Assembly: GCA_037178975.1 (NCBI GenBank)
Contig: JASJZH010000003.1
Coordinates: forward strand, 6,138,001 to 6,202,000
Reading direction: 5' to 3'
DNA length: 64,000 bases
DNA from: Oscheius tipulae
Lineage: Eukaryota > Nematoda > Chromadorea > Rhabditida > Rhabditidae
Made by a program: the position numbers and the translations under genes. The notes beneath the pieces are model-generated. The model did no database searches. It saw only the letters and a list, made by a program, of their open reading frames with translations, and had not been told where the DNA came from. This document shows positions 1 to 11,100 of the stretch, piece by piece (position 1 is the stretch's first letter; each line of letters starts with the position of its first letter).

Positions 1-430
1 CGGATTTCTTCATCGAGTTGTCATTCTTTCGACTCGGTCTCTTGGACAAACCCACCGCGTTCCTGTCGGGGTCCGAGTCGATTCCGTCGTCCTGGCTGAC
101 GCCTGTCTCTGAAAAACCTTCATTGACGTAGCATTTGTCTTTATCGTCGTCATGGCCGTCATTCAGTCCAACGGCAGGGATCAGGTATTCGTAGTTGGGC
201 GTCGTCTCGAACTCCAGATTATTCACGTACTTGCGTTTGGCCTGTCTCCGCAAGACTCAAAATGGAGGCCGAGGTCCTGGCTGCCTGTGGACAGGCCAAA
301 CGCACGGAAGACCTTATACAAATCGCCCAATCCACCTGATCCCAAGGGATCGACCACCACGTAGCGAGACTTTTCCGAACTAATCAACTCCTCCGACTCC
401 AGCAGCTCCCGTCTCGGCTTCGGTCTTTGC
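1..430 (-). CDS. CK1/TTBK-kinase-like fragment, partial at window edge
   Basis: Reading on the minus strand from about 420 down to 309, the frame contains a glycine-rich-loop-like stretch (SRYVVVDPLGSGGLGDLYKV) typical of the start of a casein kinase 1/tau-tubulin kinase domain. From about 255 down to 1 a second frame reads RRQAKRKYVNNLEF then TTPNYEYLIPAVG, which resembles the last helices of the same kinase family (Y-x3-L-x-F-x4-P-x-Y), followed by an acidic tail that continues past the left edge. Only about 57 nt separate the two, so the catalytic core (HRD, DFG) is absent. A competing model uses a strong donor (GTACGTGA) near 230 and acceptor TTTTTCAG near 108 and skips the second block. 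It may be a pseudogene, a collapsed assembly, or an unrelated protein. An acceptor CTTCAG lies just upstream, only about 70 nt after the previous minus-strand gene ends. Confidence 0.35.
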
Positions 431-503
431 TGAAGACTTCATCAAATTACGGCTAAATTTATAACAGAAGATGGGATTAAAAAAGACTTTGTATGCTTAA
501 GGA

Positions 504-2698
504 TCACCCAGATGCTCGCCATTTCTTCTCGACGGCTTCGACATTTTTCATAGCAGCTTCGACGGCCTGGGCGGATTCTGCCGACTTCGACTCTTTGCGG
601 CAGTATTTGAGTCCTTCCACCAGCCACTTCATGCTCATTCCGATGGTTCGCGAATGATCGATCAGTTCGTCAACTAGCTGAAAAGAACTAGTTAGGAAAA
701 TGACAAATAACGAACCATGGCAAATTCGGCTGGCTTCATGGTTCCGCTCACTAATCTGTGAAGTCTTGTCGTCGTAAATTTTGCCATTGTTGACTGGTCT
801 AGCCAGCACTGCTCGAGGCTCAGCTGAAGCGGAATTCGATTGAACGGCGGCATTTTGTAGTCTTTCTGAAGTGAAACATTGTCAGTGTCACCCCTGCGTC
901 ATAAAGGTTTTACCGTTTTGACAATCCACTCAAGTCTCGTGTTCCAGGTTTCACAGCCCACGAATCCGTCTTTTAACATTCCCAGAATTAGATGCTTCGA
1001 ATCTTGATCTTGAATTTTGAGGTAAAGATTAAAAGAAACCTCGTTGTCTGTCGACTACAATGAATCCATACGAGGGTTTCTTCGTCTTCCCTTTCTGATA
1101 CAGAATACAGTATGCCGCAGTTCCTGTCATTAAAAGACACCTATTCAGCAAATCGAACAGAATCCTATTCCTTTTGATTGATCTCGGGTCATAGCTGCTG
1201 TGTCTCTGCTTGAAACAAGGCTCTTGGTATGCTAAACTTTGGGTTAGAAGTAAAGCAACAAAGATTTGCACCGTCTAGGAGATCAAATCGTCGATGGAAT
1301 CCAAAGCCGCGAATTATAGCCTCTTCCTCTTCGATAAACCCAATAATTGAGACGCGTCCAGCTCCGTCTGGCTTGACGTACTTCTTTTTCGACAAGTGAA
1401 CTGGTTGAACCTGTAAAGTTGTCATAAGATCGAGGTAGAGTCTCACCATAATTGCCAGCGGAGACATAGAACCGAAATGGACATCGACAGCATTCGGTCG
1501 GAGGAACTCTCTTTTGAATTTGGTCTTCCTCAAGGACATGCTGACAAGCAGTTGGGACAGTGACTGACAGTCGTTCGGATTCGATCTGAAACTAACTTTA
1601 TTGGCGAACTAATTTAAGCTTACATAAGTAAAAATTGGGAAGCTGTGCCTTTAACAATGTAGTTGAAGACGGTTTGTACTTTTTGAAGTTTTTCCGACGG
1701 GAGCATATCGGAGAACATGATGAAGGAGCAGGGAACAGTTCTGGTTAACGAGGGCAACATGCTCTGGGCCTGAACCTATTTTTATGAGCCAATAAAGAGG
1801 CCAAATGAACTTCGGAGATCATAATGTAGGTAGTGTCCACGTCGAGAAAGAGGATCACATGGTCTATGTCACGACGAGCCTTGTTTAATGAATAAATGGA
1901 AAGGAACGATTCAAAGCTAAAATTGTCTCGTAGACCGGTCCGTTGGAGTGCCACTCGCCGAAGTCTAAGAGAGAAATTTCATTGAGGAAGGTGAGACAAA
2001 AACTTTGTAGCCAAGTCCTGCTCCGAGCCGGGGAAAGTTCCTTGTGTGGCTGAATCTTGGCCCCTACAGCATGTCGTCTGAAACTAGATTAAAACGCAAA
2101 GAGAACAAGTACCAGAATGATATGAAGAGATTGCTTTCCCAAGGTTATCAATTTCTGGCATTCGTGCATGTAATCAGCGAGGACAAAGCTGGCTAATTGT
2201 ATTTTTGATAACTGATTTCCGGACTGCTCCAGGATTTCTGCAAGAACAATAAGACAACTATCAGGTAGGAAAATGAACCATTGCGGATTTTGCGAAAGAC
2301 GCGAGAATCTTTGGAAGAACTCCGGGGATTGACGTTGAGAAATACGTCAACTTCCTCCAGCCACGAACTGGGGCTGAAAATCACTCAGATTACCCGCCTA
2401 AAACCCGAACAAACCAACATCCCATCGAGGTGGTGGTGACAAGACCAATTAGGACAGTTGACTTGTGTTTGTCATCGACTTTCTTCACTGTAGCAGCAGC
2501 ACGCTTGTTTGGGTTGACCACATCTGGTGGAGTCGCCAAATTAGTAGGTTTCTTGACAATTACTGGAAGAGTTGCTGGTTTGGAAGCAGCTGATTTAGGA
2601 AGAGCTGCAGCAGGACGTTTAGTCGTCATTGCAGCTGGCCTGCTACCGCCTCTTGCCGGTGGTCTCACGTGAGGTTTCACAATTGATGGAGGTGGCAT
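504..2698 (-). CDS. vWA/Ku-like fold protein, possibly Integrator subunit 14 (or 13)
   Basis: A multi-exon gene starts at an ATG placed right after an acceptor-like CGATTCAG, so it is probably trans-spliced. The first 75 or so residues are basic and rich in Pro, Ala and Lys. Then comes a vWA-like first strand (STVLIGLVTTTSMG) that sits where MIDAS proteins have DxSxS, so the metal site looks degenerate. Later exons hold a second strand (DHVILFLDVDTTYIMI), a block ending QFLL, a Ku-like barrel segment (RVSIIGFIEEEE) and a C-terminal helix (SRTIGMSMKWLVEGLKYC). The order of these blocks resembles human INTS14, which pairs with INTS13 in the Integrator RNA-processing complex. Individual identities are low, so Ku70/80 or INTS13 remain possible. 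The start is 295 bp from a divergent plus-strand gene, suggesting a shared promoter. Confidence 0.4.
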
Positions 2699-2993
2699 GG
2701 CCTGAATCGGGTTTTGTTGAACAAATTGGAGAAGAAACAGGGAATATTGAAAAAGAGACTGAAGAATTACGATTTTCAAACGCACTGCGCGCAGCATTTC
2801 CTCCCAATTTGCGCGCCTATTTTGGCGGGAGTATCTCCCATCTATTTCAAATCTCTCCATTGTTTTGTTCTCCCGTTTTCTGAATTCTTCGCTATCAACT
2901 GCTCATTGTTCATTATCTATTTATTGTTCATTATCTGGTTAATCGATGGCGCATAAGTTATTTTATCTCAATTCATTCATTCCAGGCCAAACA

Positions 2994-3559
2994 ATGACTG
3001 ATACCTTCGATGACGAAGATGACTTCCTTACACGTCCGTTGCGAGTGAGCTTACCCATTTCATTTTTTCTGTACGAAGCATGAAGATTAATCGTTTTCCT
3101 TCAGCCGGATCAGTTCGACTTCCCAAAATATGTAGCAAAAATCCAGGAGTTACGGCAGAAAGGTCAACTTTTATTCACTCGAATAACTTAATCTCGCATT
3201 TTCAGAACTGAAAAAGAAACTCTGCGAGAAGTACTTGGAAATGGATCGTCAGGAAGACACAAAGCTGACGTCTACACCTCGACCCGGCACTCCCAATCCA
3301 TTCTTTGAAGTGTCCCCGATCACAAACACTGATTCCGGAACTGTTTCGGACTACGAAGACTACAAAGACGCGTCTGATCTTTTCTCCGACGAGGCAGTGG
3401 AACTCATTATAAAATCGCCCAAGTTCAAGGAAAAAATTGCGCGGTATGTTGACCCTTTTGTCCCATAAAAGTTGTTTGCATTGAAGCCCCCTCAGCAAAT
3501 TGATGAAGAGAAGTAGAAGTACACTCACGTCTTGGTTTCAGACTAGACGGTGCCAGTAA
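2994..3559 (+). CDS. small acidic protein, unidentified
   Basis: Four exons encode about 120 residues. The start ATG follows an acceptor-like CATTCCAG and AAACA context. Exon 1 reads MTDTFDDEDDFLTRPLR, exon 2 PDQFDFPKYVAKIQELRQK, exon 3 begins ELKKKLCEKYLEMDR and runs through a Thr/Pro linker and an acidic stretch (SDYEDYKDASDLFSDEA). A GTATGT donor at about 3445 and an acceptor CCTCAG near 3494 join a basic C-terminal exon ending at 3559; without that intron it would stop at 3468. The middle is predicted coiled coil. No signal peptide or known domain was recognised. Confidence 0.6.
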
Positions 3560-3768
3560 ACCCTCGTCAACTTCTCTTATCTACCATCCTTCTTCGTGAT
3601 CTTCCGACAAATTTGCCCGTGTTTTCCCCTTGATTCTCGCCGTTTCTTTGTAAAAGCTGTACACGTATTCCTGGAGTTATTTTGTATGCTCGAACTCCAT
3701 TGTCTGTGATATAAACACATCGTTTCATTCTCTATAAGTGGATAGACAAGATGTTTTCTGTCGTCATA

Positions 3769-4086
3769 ATGAGATGGCAGCCTCTGAAAGCCTGTTTCTG
3801 CTTGTGGCAAAGGCTGCGGTGGTCTCTCCTTATGTTTCTCCCGTTGTTGTTGCTTTCTCTTCTTCTCAACGGAGCCACATCCCAGTCTCAGTGTAATGCT
3901 GGCTGTAGCTCCCACGTAACCTTACCATGGTAAACCGCTAGTAACCTCTTGTTTAGTAAACCTTGCAGTTCATTTGGTTCGCTTGATCCTTGTATGGCTA
4001 GAAAATGCAAGGAGATGTGTGCTAAAGATGATTCGCGGAAAGTGATTGGATGTTTCTGTCGTGGTTTGAAAAAGAAGTATCAGTAA
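3769..4086 (+). CDS. small secreted cysteine-rich peptide with CS-alpha-beta-like spacing
   Basis: The product starts MRWQPLKACFCLWQ and has a long hydrophobic stretch (LLMFLPLLLLSLLLNG), a clear signal peptide, followed by SQSQCNAGCSS. A 39-nt intron (from the GTAAAC near 3932 to CTTGCAG near 3970) joins exon 2. Exon 2 carries the run DPCMARKCKEMCAKDD and then VIGCFCR, i.e. C-x3-C followed by C-x-C, the arrangement of CS-alpha-beta defensin-like peptides. Read straight through, translation stops at 4084-4086. An alternative donor inside the CFCR codon and an acceptor near 4098 would add a second CFC motif (TIRTCFCGL) and stop at 4181-4183. A role in antimicrobial defence is inference only; other secreted cysteine-rich folds are possible. 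It is convergent with TXNDC17. Confidence 0.6.
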
Positions 4087-4342
4087 TTCATTTCTTTGAG
4101 GCGTGCAAGACGGCCCTACGATCCGAACCTGCTTCTGTGGTCTGTCTTCTACAGGAAAAAATCACAGTGTCATCGTGTTTTGAAAATCTTCTTATCCTTC
4201 TTTGTCATGTTTCATCCGTCTTTTTGTCTCCTATTTCAAGTGTTCGTCTGTTGTTCAAACAAAGAAATTGCGAATGTTTAGCACAAATTACAGGAGAAAA
4301 TACAATAAACAATCACAACTTTAGCCAAACCCATCGCATAGA

Positions 4343-4847
4343 TTACTCGTCGGTCAGAAGATCCTTGATGAGGTGGCTGTTGGTCAGCTGTTCGTCCAAC
4401 AGGCGTTTGTGCTGAAAAACTGGGATCGTCTTGAGGAACAACAGGACTAACCTTGCTGCCATGCTCGATGAGGGTCGGAACACAGGTCAACTTGAGGTCC
4501 GGCTCTGTTCGGAACGGACATTTCGGGTCTTTCCAGCTAAAAAAAATCGACTGAAAGGTTGAAAACAGAATACTCACTAAGGAAGATCTCCGACGAAACA
4601 AGTGATGAAGGCGATGTCCAGACTTTTGATAGGGTCGGTGGACAAGACGGACTCGACTACGGGCTCGGCTGAAATTCGTTTTAGAATAGGGAAATGGAGA
4701 ATTCTTACCCGCCACACAGTCAGGACACCAGCTCTTTCCATTGACGTGGGAGCCGGTGAACAATATAAATACCTTCTTGTCTTTGAGAGCGGACACGACG
4801 GCACGGAGAGCGTCGATTCCGTGAACTTCTTGTCGCGAGAGAGGCAT
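4343..4847 (-). CDS. TXNDC17: thioredoxin domain-containing protein 17 (TRP14)
   Basis: Four exons give a protein of about 120 residues, the usual family length. It has the TRP14 signature FTGS...KSWCPDCV, with the redox-active WCPDC motif, then AEPVVESVL, a strand-rich block ending FVGDLP, the conserved WKDPKCPFR and the cis-proline strand VPTLIEHG, and ends in LLTDE. TRP14 is a cytosolic disulfide reductase that reduces cystine and nitrosylated or persulfidated cysteines with thioredoxin reductase. It lies 176 nt downstream of the OSGEP stop on the same strand, with an acceptor-like GCATTGAAG just before its ATG, consistent with an operon. Confidence 0.95.
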
Positions 4848-5023
4848 TTCTCAAACTTCAATGCAAAGGAGAATAGAAGGAAGCGTAATCTAATCGCCAA
4901 CAAACTGACCACTGGCCGCGTTCAATCGATACAGGCTGGTCCCAGTGACCGAAAGAATAAACAAAATATTGGAAGAAAAACAGATTTATTTGAGAAACAA
5001 CTAACAAAGAACATTGAAATAGA

Positions 5024-6237
5024 CTAAGATCTCCAAATAACATTGACCTGGTCGGTTCGGTAACGTTGAGTGGTCGTAGCCTTCTCAATATCACATTTCA
5101 GACCCGATTCGAGCATCAGACAACCAGCTTGTGCAATCATAGCCCCTAAAATTATTGCAAAGTAAGGTGATCGGGGCGGTACCGACCGTTATCAATGCAG
5201 AAACGTTCGTCTGTGGCAAAAAGATGAGCATCGCGCTCGCGGCACATTGCGGCAGCCATTTCCTGGAGTCTTTTGTTGCATCCGACACCGCCGACGATGA
5301 GAAGTTCACGACTCTGGGTGTGGGCCATCGCACGCTCGGTGATTTCAATCAGCATGGCGAACACCGTTTCCTGAAGATTGATTTTACATGGTTCGGATGT
5401 AAAACACACCTGTAGAGAAAAGCAAAGATCCTCCTTCGTGTACTCGCCGCTCTGAAGCAGTTGAGGAGCCTTCTTCTCGATGAAACAGAGGATTCCTGAC
5501 AGAGAAACATCCATTCCTTTGACAGTATAGGGCAGCTCCAATAGTTTGCTTCCCGTCTTGGCAGCTTGCTCGATATTATAACCAGGACTGGGCTCATTCG
5601 GGAGCATGATAACTCTGGCGAAGCGATCGAGACAGTTGCCCACGGCGATATCGATAGTCTCGCCGAAGATTCGATACTTTTGGTTAGAGTAAGATATGAC
5701 CTAAATAAGATTGTTTTGAGCCAAATTACGAGTCAATCACTTGAGTATTTCCGCCACTGACGTAGAGGACGACGGGATTGTCTGCTCCAGTAATCAGCCT
5801 TCCCATTTCAATGTGACCAACACAATGATTGACGGGGATGATGGGTTTGTTCCAGAGCTGCGCAAGGGTCCTGGCTACGATGGCTCCGACCTAAAATTCG
5901 AATAGGAACATAATTAATAAAGTGTTACTTGAAGAGGAGCTCCCATTCCAGGTCCTTTCGTATAGGCGATTCCGTCGATTTCCTCTTCAGGATTTGTGAT
6001 TTTGGCATCTTTCAGAGCCTTCGAGAGGATTTTCAGTACATGATTACGATGATGTTGAGCTGTTTGGCTCGGTTGAAAGCCTTCTCCAGGCGGCGCGTTG
6101 AAAGTGGCTCGCGGATTGGCAATAACCTCTCCGTCTCTCAGGATTCCTATCTGTATTTTTCTGTTTGGCATAGAAAAATTTAAAAAAGATACCCCTATTT
6201 TGTTGGCAGAGCCCTCGATTCCGATGACACAGACCAT
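5024..6237 (-). CDS. OSGEP: tRNA N6-adenosine threonylcarbamoyltransferase (KEOPS catalytic subunit)
   Basis: The product is colinear with human OSGEP from start to end. Visible motifs are the N-terminal [11 protein letters not shown], the KGPGMGAP loop, the metal-binding H-x3-H in [51 protein letters not shown], the catalytic-site [11 protein letters not shown] and [13 protein letters not shown], then QRYRT and a WRS stop. It transfers threonylcarbamoyl to A37 of ANN-decoding tRNAs as part of KEOPS. At least five short introns are present; the first, about 32 nt, splits SANKIG from KIQIG. The ATG is only 3 nt after the stop of the LYR-protein gene, so the two must share a transcript or OSGEP must be trans-spliced inside the upstream coding sequence. 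Confidence 0.96.
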
Positions 6238-6240
6238 TTT

Positions 6241-6473
6241 TTATCGGAAACGTCTCCACTCAAGTAGTCGCAGTCCTTTCTGAGTTTTCTTTCATTCGCA
6301 TAACAAAAAAAAAGAACCTTATAAGAAGCCGAAGCAGTCGCTGCGTCAAAGTACTTAGACCTTTCAAACTCTTGTCGGATTCTGGCGGCAAAATAGTCCC
6401 GATCCGTCAATTGGAGCTGTTTCCCGTAGCGAAGAATATTTCTATACAGTGCCAGAATAGACAGCCTGTCCAT
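6241..6473 (-). CDS. LYR-motif microprotein, homologue of MIEF1-upstream-ORF protein (AltMIEF1)
   Basis: Two exons encode about 68 residues. Exon 1 reads MDRLSILALYRNILRYGKQL then TDRDYFAARIRQEFER, and exon 2, after an intron of about 30 nt, reads KTQKGLRLLEW and stops. The LYR tripeptide, the GKQL-x2-TDRD segment and the KGL end match the human AltMIEF1/L0R8F8 microprotein more closely than LYRM4 or LYRM7. LYR proteins bind mitochondrial acyl carrier protein; the human homologue acts in mitochondrial ribosome assembly. A short out-of-frame ATG (ATGTTTGATGG) precedes the chosen start. The TAA at 6241-6243 is followed after 3 nt by the OSGEP ATG. In mammals this microprotein is also the first cistron of a bicistronic mRNA, but with MIEF1 rather than OSGEP. 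Confidence 0.8.
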
Positions 6474-6921
6474 CAAACATTTAACTAAAAAAAACAATAG
6501 TTCAGCTCTTTCGAAGAAGAAGGTAAGAGGCAATAAAACCAAGAGAACTTTATTTACAAACAAGTATCGTAGGCAAGGCTTTATTTTAGGGAACTTATAG
6601 AAATTTACAAATAAGAATAGGAGGAGAGGATGTTGTGGAGAATACACGTCAGAGGTTACTTGAAGACTTAGAAGGACCGGCACAGCTCCAAAAAGGGTTA
6701 CTGCGAAGGACTTTTGGCTATAAAGTGAGTTCGGAAAAGGATTAAGGTCTCAGTTATATATAGAAGGAATTATACACAAAACAACCGTATGATACTACCG
6801 TAGAACTAGAATAAGACGTAGGGATAATGTATAATAGAAGAGGGATTATGCCTCGAACGGTTGAGGATCTAAGCACCGTACAGCATCGGGAATGAAAAAG
6901 GAGAGAAGGTGGTCGAAGTTC

Positions 6922-7790
6922 TTAGATCGGACCAAGAACTGTGCTCGATTTGGTCAGGAAGCGGTATTTAATCATTACTCCGAAGCAGCCGACAGCGGCG
7001 AAGACCATCGCGGCGAAGATGAACCAAGCCCAGCTACCCTGAAAGGCTTTTCGTAGAGAAAAATGGGTAAAATCGACTGACATGTGAGTAAATCGGATAA
7101 AAGAAGACGAGACAGGCTCCGAGAGCGAATAGTGTAGCATAGACCCACGCTTTGGCTCGTTTCTCAGCAAGACCGCCGATAGAAGATCTGTGTTGACTTG
7201 TGTTTCAAGGAACGAAACAAAACTTACGAGTGTTTGCAATGCGGGCAGTTGGCAAGCGAGTTGGTCAGCGTGTTGTACAGAAAGACTTCGTGGCAATGGA
7301 CGCAAGAAACGCGACAGCTTCCGCTGGGCGCACGGACGGCACTTCCTTGTGGCTCGCGGTGTCCTAGAATTGCTTTTTTGCCTATAATCATGGGAAAAAG
7401 ACGAACCGAGAGTGATCACCCTACGACAGTTGGTCCGGGGACAGGCAATCCGAGTCGAGGCGGCTTTGCAGATCAGGAGACAGTTGCAGGGACAGCGGAC
7501 GTACTTCTTGCCAGCGGGAGCGGGACGAATTGGCGTAGCCTCCTGGCAAGACGAGCATTTGACCACGTGCTGATGGGAACGGGTCTCGATGTCGATCTGG
7601 GCATCGCAGACGCGACAATTCACCGTGGCCCCTATTTTTGTCTTAAAAAGGTGTTAAGAAAAAAAGACAAACCTCCGCGATTTCTTGCGTCGACGCTCTC
7701 CTCGCTCACCGAAGCATCGCCGCCGGCACTCTCCGAATAACTGACCGGGAGCTCGTTTAACAGAGCACTCGTCACTTCGACATGATCCAT
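6922..7790 (-). CDS. phosphatidylinositol-4,5-bisphosphate 4-phosphatase (TMEM55/PIP4P)
   Basis: Four exons encode about 245 residues. The N-terminus [15 protein letters not shown] is followed by zinc-ribbon-like pairs ([15 protein letters not shown]) and [19 protein letters not shown], which contains the CX5R phosphatase motif CKAASTR. A second cysteine block ([20 protein letters not shown]) and two C-terminal membrane spans ([19 protein letters not shown] and [19 protein letters not shown]) complete the TMEM55 layout. The family dephosphorylates PI(4,5)P2 to PI5P on late endosomes and lysosomes and recruits JIP4. The start follows the acceptor-like CGTTTCAG. Confidence 0.92.
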
Positions 7791-8120
7791 TTCGTCTGAA
7801 ACGGCGCCTTTTACAAGGTACAACTGGTCAGCAAAAGATAACAAGCGTAGAAACGCAACATATACGAGAGACAGAATCAGAGATAAGTAAGAATAATTTA
7901 TGTAAGAATCACAAGCAGTCACGGGGAATTGCACAAAGTGGTAACTGTGAAAAGTGATGAAACTGATAATCTACATGATGTACAATTGGTCTTCTCGGGG
8001 AGTTAAATGAGATTTACACATAGAAACAGGGAGATTGCATTTACGAGCAGAAAGAAGAGACTGCAATGCAAGCATATCTGATAAGAGAAAGGAAGAGATA
8101 GCACGACTATTGGATGAACT

Positions 8121-11100
8121 TCAACCAAGGAATTCGAAGGAGTTGTCGTCCTGAAAAAAAGTATGAGTTAGCGGTCCGAATGAACCATCTAGATCATCAG
8201 AAACCAACATTTTTGTTCGCGACAAGCTGCGCCATATGGTAATGTTGTTTACGAAGCTCGCGAAGACGGGCTCGTTCGACGTTCAACGCCTGTTCCAGCT
8301 CGAGCATACGGACTTGCGACTCCATTTCTTCCTTCTTCGCGTCGTGGAGAGTAAGGTGTGAAAAGTCGAGAACATCTGACCTTGTTGTGTGAGTAAATTC
8401 AAAGAAATGACCAACCTTTTTCATTCAGAGTCGTTTGTCCGCTCTTTACCGATGCGACAACTTGGGCCGTACATTGGTTGACTTCTCGCGAGGCGACTGA
8501 AAGTTCCGAGAACTTTTTCGAGTCCTTGTCTGCCTTGACGCGACTCGAGACAAAGAGTTGGGCAGTAGACGCTGCGATTTCCTGGGCAGCCACGATTAGC
8601 ATTTCGAATTTGCCTAAACGTATAAGTATTGCATGAATAGCAAAAAAAGAAACACCTTGGCCGGTGACTACTCCGTCCGCCGAGGAAACAAGAACTCTGG
8701 CCGCCACTCCCACAGCCTTAGCGGCAGAAAGAAGACCTTCAGTCCACTGATGATTCTTTTTGTAGAAGTCAGCTGGCGAGGTTCCGCCACGACCGGCGGC
8801 GACGATCTCAGTTTGGAGTTCGCGAGAACTTGCCACAAGACGCATGATGGCATTCATCAGCGATTGACAGGTGGCCAGAATGGCCTCGTTGACCTCCAGA
8901 CGAACACCGTCGCTGTTTTCTCGGGCCTTCCGCTGAATGGCCTCGATCTGCTCGACAGCCTGACGAATAGCCTCGTCCATTCTGCGCATCTCCAGCTCGA
9001 CTTCATTCCCGACGGCCTCCTTGTCCACATCTGAATTGACGGGAAGGGCAGCGATCAGCCCGTTCAACTTCTCCAACTCGCGATGAAGATTGCTGTTGGA
9101 GACTGGGAGCTGCTGGAAGGCCGCCTTGGATATGGTCAATATCGATTTACATTGCTCGTTCACGCCTATTTTGAATGGACTATTAATGGAAAATACGAAC
9201 AATACCATCGTAATGCTGAATGGAAGACGTATAAGCAGCTGAGGCTGACGCGAGGAGAGTAGAGGGCAGAAAATGTGCGGCTGTAATGATTTCCTTCGGC
9301 TCGGTCAGCGGATTTTCAGTCAGCGAAAGCAGGGCACCCAGTGCTGCTTGGGCGAGATCTGAATGAATCAAATGGGCTAAAATAAGATGATACTGACGAG
9401 GAGGATATGAGATAGAGGTGGCATTGGGCAGATCTTCCTCGCATCTATCGAACATGACCCGAATGCTTTCTTTCAAGTTTTCTGAAAAGAAGGAATATTA
9501 TTCATGCAAAAAACAACAAACCATTGAAACGCCTCTCGACGGCTGCCTTCTCGTCGACAAAACGGTCAGACGACTGGACGAGCTCCGATTTGTGGGTAGC
9601 AGTGATGTGTTCGATCTGTTTTCTTAGCTCCTCCATCTCGATATCGGCCTTCGCGAGCTGTGTTCGTAGTTCGTCCACGGCGGCAGATTCCCCAGCCGAT
9701 TTCGACCTCAAATGAGCCTTATCCTTCTCGACTTCCTCGATCTGTCGCTTCAACATCGTAATCTCCTCATCTTTGTCGAGCTTGGTTTTGTTGCTGGCAT
9801 CCAGCTCCTTCTGCAGCTCGCCCAACTTCGTCAGAGCCTCAATATCTTATTTGCTTAAGTAAGGAAAGGGCTTACATTGACGTGTTCAGTACGGAACTTC
9901 TCGTAAACGCCCTTAACTTTATTGAACTTCTCATCGGCAATTCGAGCTCGTTCATTCGCCTCCTTCACGCGTGTGTCGTCAGTTTCAGCTCGAAGCGCGT
10001 CACGTGAGGCCAGTTGCACTGAAATAAACAGTTTACAGTCATCCGGCGGGAGAGAACTAACTGGCCAGACGATCCTTTTCCTCCCTAAATTCGTCGGCTT
10101 CTCTCTTCGCATGCTCGTACTCTCCTTGCATCTGGGCCAGCCGGTTCTCATACTGTTCAATTCGACTTCTGGCCTCCTGAATAAGCCTCTCTTTGGCAAA
10201 TCGCTCGTCCTCAAGACCCCGTTGTAGAACTATGATCTGCTCGTCTCTGCAAAAGATTATTGGATCTTCAGTTCAAAAATCGAGCCTCTGATCCACCGGT
10301 ACGGCTGGTGAATGCTGTTGTGGTGTCTCCTCTTCGGTATCGACCAAATTCAGGAGGGTGTCCTCGACAACCGACTGAGCGTCTTCATTCCCTTCCTCGT
10401 GAAGATAGGCCTGTGGCGGACGGTAACTCTCTAAGTCAGTTGCTTGCAGGAAGTTTGGCGGAGCCTTAATAAATGCAAGATTGATTGAAAGGAGAACTAT
10501 CGAAACCGATGGGAGCGTAGGAATCGAGACGAGGTACTTGAAGTACTGTAAAATACTGCATCTCTCGTAGAAGCTCTTCATCTTTTTGAATATTTCCTGA
10601 ATAGACCTAGTTTTTCATATTGTAAAGCAAAAAGAACCCTGAATCTTGATCTATGCCCTTCGAGAGCATCAGGCGGAACCTGGCTGTGCAGTTTGAAGAT
10701 CATTTTCACAAGATGATCGTAAAATTTGCTAGTATCGAGAATGACAATGATGAGTGGGGCCAGCAAGCATTGCCCTTGCGGTGTTAGCGAGTTCAGAGCG
10801 AGACATTCCATCGTGTCGAAGGCTGAATATTGTACGATAAGTGAATACGATAAAAAACAAACATTTCTGTTGTAGGAGAAGTAGATTGTCCATCTCATCG
10901 AGCATTGAAATGGTCATCTCGAAAGCGTTGTCGAGATCGCTCTCCAGCGTTTTGATTTGAGATTCGCTGAGGCTCAGATTTCCTGGCATGACCGGGTACT
11001 GAAGGTCGGTTATTGTAGGAATAAAAATAACAACAAACCCTTCGGTGGAATTCTAGTCTATCGGCTAAAAGCTTTGTATAAGTCTCGTTACAGATTCCAT

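Noticed and set aside
4602-5027. 141-codon plus-strand open frame
   Set aside because: Runs across TXNDC17 exons, introns and the OSGEP spacer on the other strand; no homology.
6238-6240. LYR protein and OSGEP as a single fused protein
   Set aside because: A TAA stop separates them and OSGEP is in a frame with its own conserved start (MVCVIGIEG); no splice would bypass the stop.
7198-7740. 180-codon plus-strand open frame
   Set aside because: Antisense to the cysteine-rich exons of the PIP4P phosphatase.
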